In this document: piece by piece, positions 57,890 to 64,000 of the stretch
How positions within the stretch are numbered: the first letter of the stretch is position 1
Layout: each line of letters starts with the position of its first letter
Source of the DNA: Paraspadella gotoi
Taxonomy: Eukaryota; Chaetognatha
Assembly (NCBI GenBank): GCA_051294375.1
Contig: CM119264.1
Location: 13,846,813-13,910,812, forward strand
Direction of reading: 5' to 3'
Length of the DNA stretch: 64,000 nucleotides
Notes under the pieces: generated by a model
What the model saw: the letters and a program-made list of their open reading frames with translations, nothing else
What the model was told of the DNA's origin: nothing
The model's database searches: none
Translations under genes and position numbers: made by a program

Positions 57890-60800
57890 ACCGGCCCCCC
57901 ACCGCCCCCCCCGCCCCCGGTGTTAGCGAGACGATCGAGGGGAATCTTGGACGTGCCGAGGGGGAAGAAGAGACTCGACGTGTAGTTTGGGGGGGGGTGT
58001 GGAGTGGGGGTGTGGGGTGTGTGGGTGCGGGGGAATGCGTTGATGCTGTCGGTCGGGGGAGGGTCGGTCACGGTCTGTGGATCAGCGGCTGGGATCGCGG
58101 GAGGTGGTCGTGCCGGGGGTAGTAGTGAATTGATTTGAGTCGCCGGTTCGGGGTTTTTTTGGGGCGGGGCGGGGGGGTGTCCCCAATGGCGTGGGGGTGC
58201 GATTTGCGTAAGTGTGTGCCGATAGTTGTCCTAGTGTTTTTTTGGGGGATTGTCCTGGGCTTTTAATCTTGCTTTTGGGAAGGTTCGGTTGCCGGAGTGT
58301 TCGTTGTGTGTGGCGTATAGGTACCGTCGTTGTTTTTCGTTTACAGGGTGGGGTGGTCGGGGTGTGGTGGGGGGGGGGGGGTGGAGTAGATTCGGTCCGA
58401 TAGTGTTGGGGCGGTTCGGGTTTGTCTAGGGCGGCGGCGCAGGGGCGGCGTGATCGGGGCGTTGTACTCGTTTGGAGTGGATCCTGTTCGGTCGGCTGCG
58501 TGTTCGGTGGTCGGATGGGGTGAGTTCGGGTTGCCGGTTGATTGCGGGCCTCTCCGGGTTCGATCTGAGTCGTGTTTTGACTTTGAGCTTGGCGTTCTCT
58601 CGATTGGTTGGGATGCAGAAGGGATGCGCCGATGAAAGACAGGCGAAAACATTAGGAACGGTGGGACCGTTCCTGGCCAGGAGTGTGTCGGTGGTTCGGC
58701 GTGGGTGTAGGTTCGTGCCGGGTGCGGCGGTCTTGTCTTTGGGCGGTTTTAGTCAGCGGGTCGGAGCGGTTGGCTGTCATTTGTGAATGTGTTGTTGGTG
58801 TGGGGTGAGGGTCATGGAGGTGGTGGGTAGAGGAGTGGGAGATGGTAGAGGGTGGCGTGTGGCTAAGTGAGGGAGAACGATGCGTGAGGGGGTGAGGGTG
58901 GAAGTGGGGGGCGGGGGGGAAGAGCGCGGAGTGGCGGGAAGGGGGAGGACGTACGCAGAGAGGGGCGGGTTCGGAAAACTCGATAGGAGCTCAAGTGGTA
59001 GGAAAGGTGTTTCCTCCTTTCGTTACGTGTTTGTGTAGTGGAAATCACGAGGCTCGATCGTGAATTTTTCAATATTCTTCCATTTTAAACATTTGGATTT
59101 TTTTCTAGATAATAAATGAATAATGACAATTGGCGACAGAAAATAGTGTGAAGAAAGTGATTGAAAACATGCCCAAACATAGGAATGCGTGGGGTGTTAA
59201 GTGGGAGATCCTTGTTTCCGTTGGCGGGGGAAGGGGTGGTGTGTGGCGGAGGAGATGGAGGTATGAGAGGTAAGTTGGATTTATGTTCTGGTGGAAATGG
59301 GCGTGGCTTGCTGTAGGGGGGGGGTGGGGGTGGGGGGGGATAGAGCTTTGATTCCGGCGGTCAGCCTCTGCTTTAAATATGGACAGAAAAGCAGTATATT
59401 TAATCATGTAGGCGATTTTTGTTTGTTATTTGGCGAAGTGGGGCATGCGAGCGTAAGGTTCTATACACTTGTTGGATTAAAGACGGAGTGCGGGTACTCG
59501 CGTTGATTTGTTCTGGTGTGTCCCGTATATTTGTCGTAATAGCATCGCGGGGGTTCTATAGTGGAGGCCGGATTAGGGCTGCTGACTAGGAATTGTTGTT
59601 AGATTTTTGGAATAACGGTGTGTTACTTTTTTGAGTCCTGAGTGAGATTAGTTTTTTCGACACAGCAACAGCGGTGGGTTGTTTTGGAGTTGACGGGGGA
59701 GCACAGACGGAATTAGTTAAAGGAAATTGGAAAAATAAAGTGGAGGTATTTTTCCAATTTAGTTGTAGGAGTTTATGTGTTCGCGCAGTGAGAATAGATG
59801 AAAGAAAAAGACGTGGCGTTTGGTGTGGTAAGAAATTGAGTCGCGAGAGTGCGGGCGGGGGATGGGGGGGGGGTAGACTTAGGGGGTACTTACACATCCA
59901 GGTATCCGTCAGGCGAGGAGTTGGGCGTATGGACGGGCCTAGGGACCAAGGAGCGGGGCGTGGAGTATGAGAAGATGGTGGCGTGAGGGGTGTGGGAACA
60001 TGTGGGGTGAGAAGAAAAAAGAAGAGAGAGAGAAGAAGAAGAAGAAAGAACAGAAAGAGAATCGGGGGGGGGGGCCGGAGACTAGTGAGTGGTAAAAATG
60101 GATTAGAAGGAATCGGAGGAGTTAATGGGGAGGGAAGTGACGAGGGGTGGGCTGAGGGGGGGGGGAGAGGGGGGAGAGGAGCGAACGGTGGCGGGCGGCG
60201 GGAAGGGGGGTGAACGAAGATTGTGCTTGGGGCGGATAGGGGGGGGGAGGGTCGAGGGGGGGGGAGAGGGCAGGGAGGAGAGAAGGAAGAAATATGGCGA
60301 GCGAGAGGAGAACGTGACGGGTGGGTGGAAGAAGAATGGGTTCAGGGTGCATTGAAGGGTTGTGCGAGGAGAAGTTGTGGATTGGGCGGTATGGGCGGAG
60401 GGATTGGGCAGGAGGACAGGGGGGATGAGAGGAGAATCGATTCTGACGATATCGGAGTTCAGTGCCGGGGGCGCAGAATTAGAACGAGGACAAAGGTGGG
60501 AGTGGAGAGCGGAAAACAAAAAAAAATCGGCTCTACGGTTGGGGGAAGTAGAACTCCACGCCGAGGCCGGGGCGAGCAGGGCGGTGAGCGGGAGGTAAGA
60601 TGCGAGCGAGACGGGATGTGAAGGAGAGAGAAGAAAACGTTCGGTTCCTCTGCCTTCGGAGCGAAGAAAAAAAGATCTCGCACCTTCCTTTCGTCATGGG
60701 ATGGTCGGTGGGGGAAGGAGGTGTGTATGGCCGGTGTGGCGGGGAGTGGAAGAGGTTCTGTCTAGAGTGCGGGTGTGTGAGAAGGGTGGTGGTGCGAAAA

Positions 60801-62300
60801 GGAGAAGCGGCGCGGCCTTTCGTCGCGTGTCGACGTCGTTGTAGGTCCAATTTTGTGCTGGTCCTCATGTTTTTTTCTAGCATTTGTATTTTTGCGTCTG
60901 CGGGCTTTCGTCGCTGTAGAAGGCGAGAAGAGAGGCGCGGGGCGCGTCGAGGTTCGTGAGTGGAGGAGTGGCAAAAGGGCTGGAAACATTTGAGAGGTGG
61001 GTGGTGGGGTGGAGTGGTGGAAGAGGATGCGGAGTCAATTGGGAGCGGAGGAAGGGGGCGCGAGGCGAGGGGCGGGGCGGGGTTGGGGCGTGGGGTGCGG
61101 GGGGGAGTGGTTGAAAAAAAAGATGTGGCCAGACGTTGTGAGCGGAGGAGCGATGGAGCGAGAAAAACAAATTTTTCGTGGTTTCGGCAATGCGACACGG
61201 ATGGTGGAGGAGCGAAGTCGGGGAGGTAAGTGGTTTTGTAAGGAGCCAGAAGAGAGCAGAAAGATGGGGCAAAAGACGTGGTGTTTCTGGGCGTATAAAG
61301 ATATAGGGAATCGTTGAATTAGAGTAGGAAGTACAGGAAGTTAGAGTAGTGGGGGAGGGGCATGAGGAGGAGGTGATGGGTCGTAGAGGTGTGCGGTTAT
61401 GTGACGAAAAGATGAGAAGACTAGAAGAGTAAAAGAGAATCGGAGTTTAAAGACAGACAAGAGTGGGCGGAGAGGTGAAACCAAAGAGGGAGAGGAAGGT
61501 GGAGGGGGGGGAGAGGAGGGGTTTGAAGATTGGGGAGGAAAGAGGAGTAGGAGAGACAAGAGGGGGAGGGGCGGGATTGCAAGACAATCATTTGTGCGAC
61601 GAGCAGAAGAGACAAAAAAAGGGGGGCTGAGGAGCGAGAGGCGTTTTTAAGGAGGTGGAGGAGAAAAAAAAAAGAGAGGAAAACTTAGGAAAATTTTTAA
61701 CGACGAAAAGGGGAAAGGAAATCCTTGGCTTGTTGGCGGCGTTGCTAGGGCCTGGGGCAAAGCATCAAGGGGGCAGAGAAAGGTTAGCGCCGAGCGGGAG
61801 GGGCAGAGAGGGGAAGGAGCGAGGAGAGGGGGGAGGGGTGGGGTGAGGGGAGGAGAGAGGGAGGGGATGAGAGAAGGGGAAGGGATGGGAGGTGTTAGGT
61901 GATGTAGAGGAGAGGGGGGTGGAGGGGGGGGGGCGGGGGGGGGGGGGGAGGGGGGGAGAGGGGGGCAGGGGGAGAGAAGGGTGGGAGTGGAGGGGGGGGG
62001 GGTGGGGGGGGGGAGGGTGGAGATGAGAGAGAGAGGGGGGAGGGAGAGAGGAGAGAGAGGCAGAGAGAGGAGGGGATGGAAGAAAGGAGAAAGAGAGCAG
62101 GGACGAGAGAGGGGAAGGGGAGAGGTGGAATAGGGCGGGGAGGGAGGAGGAGAGAAGGGGCGGAGAGGGGAATGGGAGAGAGATGAGATGGAGAGAGAGA
62201 GGGAGAGAGAGACGGAGGAGAGAGAGAGAGTTTTCGAGAAAAAGACTCATTTGCTAAGTCGCGGAAGGGAAAAATGGGCCTCGGGGCTGAACGGTGACGG
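57890..62300. other. 4.4-kb extremely G-rich (plus strand) tract
   Basis: Plus strand is dominated by G and then purines, with dozens of G4-G12 runs (densest 57,985-58,200, 58,365-58,385, 60,064-60,270 and 61,915-62,015), C being scarce. It starts with a short C-rich block (57,894-57,918). The 3' third (61,300-62,230) is almost pure G/A. Long open frames on both strands (Gly/Arg/Trp-rich or Pro/Ser-rich) follow from composition; none has splice sites or domain motifs that I can support. Confidence 0.85.
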
Positions 62301-63536
62301 TGTGGTACTCGAGGTGGTGATGGAGTTTAGATTCTGGGTTATCCGGTGATTGTGGTGATTATCGTCCTCTTACCGTAGATTGCTGATTGTGGTGATTGAT
62401 CGAGCGCGAGTGAAAAAAAACCATATGATAACGCTTGATATATGGTTCATAAACTGATAAACTTGAGTGGATTGTGATTATTTTGTTGTCGTGTTTGTTG
62501 TTAAACGCTTTTATATGTTTCACTTTAAGAGCTTTAAAGATTTCCATGTTTAATGTTCTTGTTTTCCGCGGTGGGAAATCTTTTTTTTTTTAAATCAGGG
62601 AGTTGGCGAGAACGACAAAAAAAATTCTCAAAAGGAGAACGATTGCTAAAAAGAACAATCTATTTTGTTTTTCCACAGAAAACAGATAAATGTTTATTCT
62701 GTGTGACGAAAATATAGAAAATATATCGGCAGTGCTCGATGCCTCGCCTGTTATCGGTGGGCTTTATTTATCTGTTCATAATTATAAATATATACATTCT
62801 ATCTAATAGTTTTTCTTTATTCCAAATTACAAAGAGGAAGAATTATCCCTTGTTCTCTATTTATGCACGTAATGCCATCCATATCCCGAACAAAAGCCTT
62901 TGCTGTTAAAAAAAAGATGTGAACGTTTACACTTAAAGTGGGCAAGAACACCAGTAATCATGTTCGCCTACGAAGAAAAAAAATGATACTTTAGGGGAAA
63001 AAAACGAAAATAAAAATTCAGGTGGTCATTCGAACGAATTCAGTTTCGCACGAAAACAGATTTATCGACATGACGCTTTTTCTTTTTTCCTTTTTCATTT
63101 TTTTTTTTGAACAAACGATTCAGATGTGACGTCACTTTTTTTTTCTGGTTCGAGATTAATCGACTTAGATATGACAAACGTCGGTACTCCGAATGTCTGT
63201 TCAATCGTCCGTTCCGTCGTCGTCTACGTTACGTCATCTTCCCGTCGTCGTCTTACTCTCCAATCCTGACAATTAGCACGCCATTAGGATTTCGTGACGA
63301 GCGAGTCCCGCAATTTCGTGACAACAAACTTTCACCTTTTCAGTGCATACGCTTAACGAGAAGATTCGAGTGCTATACAATGTGCATCGAAGTAATCCTA
63401 TCTACCTGTTTTTGAAAAAAACAAAAAAAAAAATTAAAAGCCCTTAAGGTAAACTTCTTTAAGTCCATATCTCCCGGATCATATTTTCGATTTTCTTGTC
63501 TTCTTCTTATACTCGTGAATGTATGCTTAATACCTC
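62301..63536. other. Gene-free AT-rich DNA
   Basis: Composition returns abruptly to that of the rest of the window. No supported gene; a GTC-rich patch near 63,210-63,260. Confidence 0.55.
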
Positions 63537-63561
63537 NNNNNNNNNNNNNNNNNNNNNNNNN
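63537..63561. other. Assembly gap (exactly 25 Ns)
   Basis: Third fixed-size gap, directly followed by a copy of repeat unit B. Confidence 1.
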
Positions 63562-63932
63562 TCGACCGTTAGACTCGCGCCTCCAGGTGAAACTTCGGAT
63601 GTCCCATTGCGGATTCCCTAGCAGTGGGATGCAGGGAACCCGGAACACATNNNNNNNNNNNNNNNNNNNNNNNNNNNNNNNNNNNNNNNNNNNNNNNNNN
63701 NNNNNNNNNNNNNNNNNNNNNNNNNNNNNNNNNNNNNNNNNNNNNNNNNNNNNNNNNNNNNNNNNNNNNNNNNNNNNNNNNNNNNNNNNNNNNNNNNNNN
63801 NNNNNNNNNNNNNNNNNNNNNNNNNNNNNNNNNNNNNNNNNNNNNNNNNNNNNNNNNNNNNNNNTTTTAAAAAAGGAAGTCAATTTCTGTTGTTTATGTT
63901 TAATAAACGGTTTTGATACAATATCATCGCCA

Positions 63933-63938
<6 letters not shown>
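63562..63938. repeat. Repeat unit B, copy 2, interrupted by a 214-N gap
   Basis: CCTAGCAGTGGGATGCAGGG at 63,608-63,627 and TCAATTTCTGTTGTTTATGT at 63,881-63,900 match 54,476-54,495 and 54,601-54,620. The gap (63,651-63,864) is larger than the roughly 90 bases between those landmarks in the other copy. Confidence 0.8.

Positions 63939-64000
<62 letters not shown>
63939..64000. repeat. (AAT)n microsatellite, cut by window end
   Basis: Perfect AAT/ATA trinucleotide run continuing past the edge. Confidence 0.97.

Noticed and set aside
58341-61272. Many long Pro/Ser/Arg-rich minus-strand frames in the G-rich tract
   Set aside because: C-rich strands lack stop codons, so long frames are expected; no motif or exon border supports them.

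Overview
The window is eukaryotic nuclear DNA. The genes are split by GT-AG introns, non-coding DNA is AT-rich, and simple repeats are abundant: long (GA/CT)n runs, (AAAG)n, (CAA)n and imperfect (GAC)n. The gene types are a SARM1-type ARM-SAM-SAM-TIR protein, a DIPP-type Nudix hydrolase, an IgLON/lachesin/klingon-like Ig cell-surface protein and an LDL-receptor class A module. Together they point to an invertebrate animal, probably a protostome and perhaps an arthropod; I cannot name the species. There is no bacterial, plasmid or CRISPR content.

Layout. (1) 1-11,421, plus strand: a SARM1 orthologue of 873 residues in nine exons (1,552-11,421), with two possible extra 5' coding exons at 1-69 and 607-927 whose splice phases fit. 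Its last intron is 6.25 kb long and holds a complete three-exon DIPP-type Nudix gene on the opposite strand (5,780-6,553) and a possible minus-strand terminal exon (8,040-8,302). (2) 13,366-19,039, plus strand: two tandem paralogues (463 and 459 residues) with identical four-exon structure and identical intron phases. They have conserved ends around a long, fast-changing glutamate-rich middle, and I do not recognise the family. (3) 20,093-23,848, minus strand: the 3' exons of an unrecognised gene. An LDL-receptor class A exon on the same strand at 25,630-25,704 may belong to it. (4) 30,403-43,555, minus strand: an Ig-domain gene in which one V-type Ig fold is split over three phase-compatible exons. 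(5) 34.8-42.5 kb: fragments that look coding but are broken by frameshifts. (6) 44-64 kb: essentially gene-free. It holds simple repeats, a foldback element with flanking direct repeats, tRNA-like fragments, a nested set of direct and inverted repeats (52.9-56.9 kb) and a 4.3-kb strongly G-rich stretch (57.9-62.3 kb).

Assembly quality matters here. There are eight N gaps, three of them exactly 25 Ns. Next to the 25-N gaps lie stretches with ragged microsatellites, frameshifted coding fragments and an approximate 1.2-kb palindrome (25.0-27.47 kb). This is what gap filling with uncorrected long reads would leave. Several odd features, including the broken genes and the duplicated LDLa exon, may therefore be artefacts rather than biology.

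Functional links. SARM1 is an NAD-consuming enzyme of axon degeneration and innate immunity. The nested Nudix enzyme most resembles diphosphoinositol polyphosphate phosphohydrolases. Nesting alone does not show a shared pathway. The tandem glutamate-rich pair is the best candidate for an undescribed protein family in the window.
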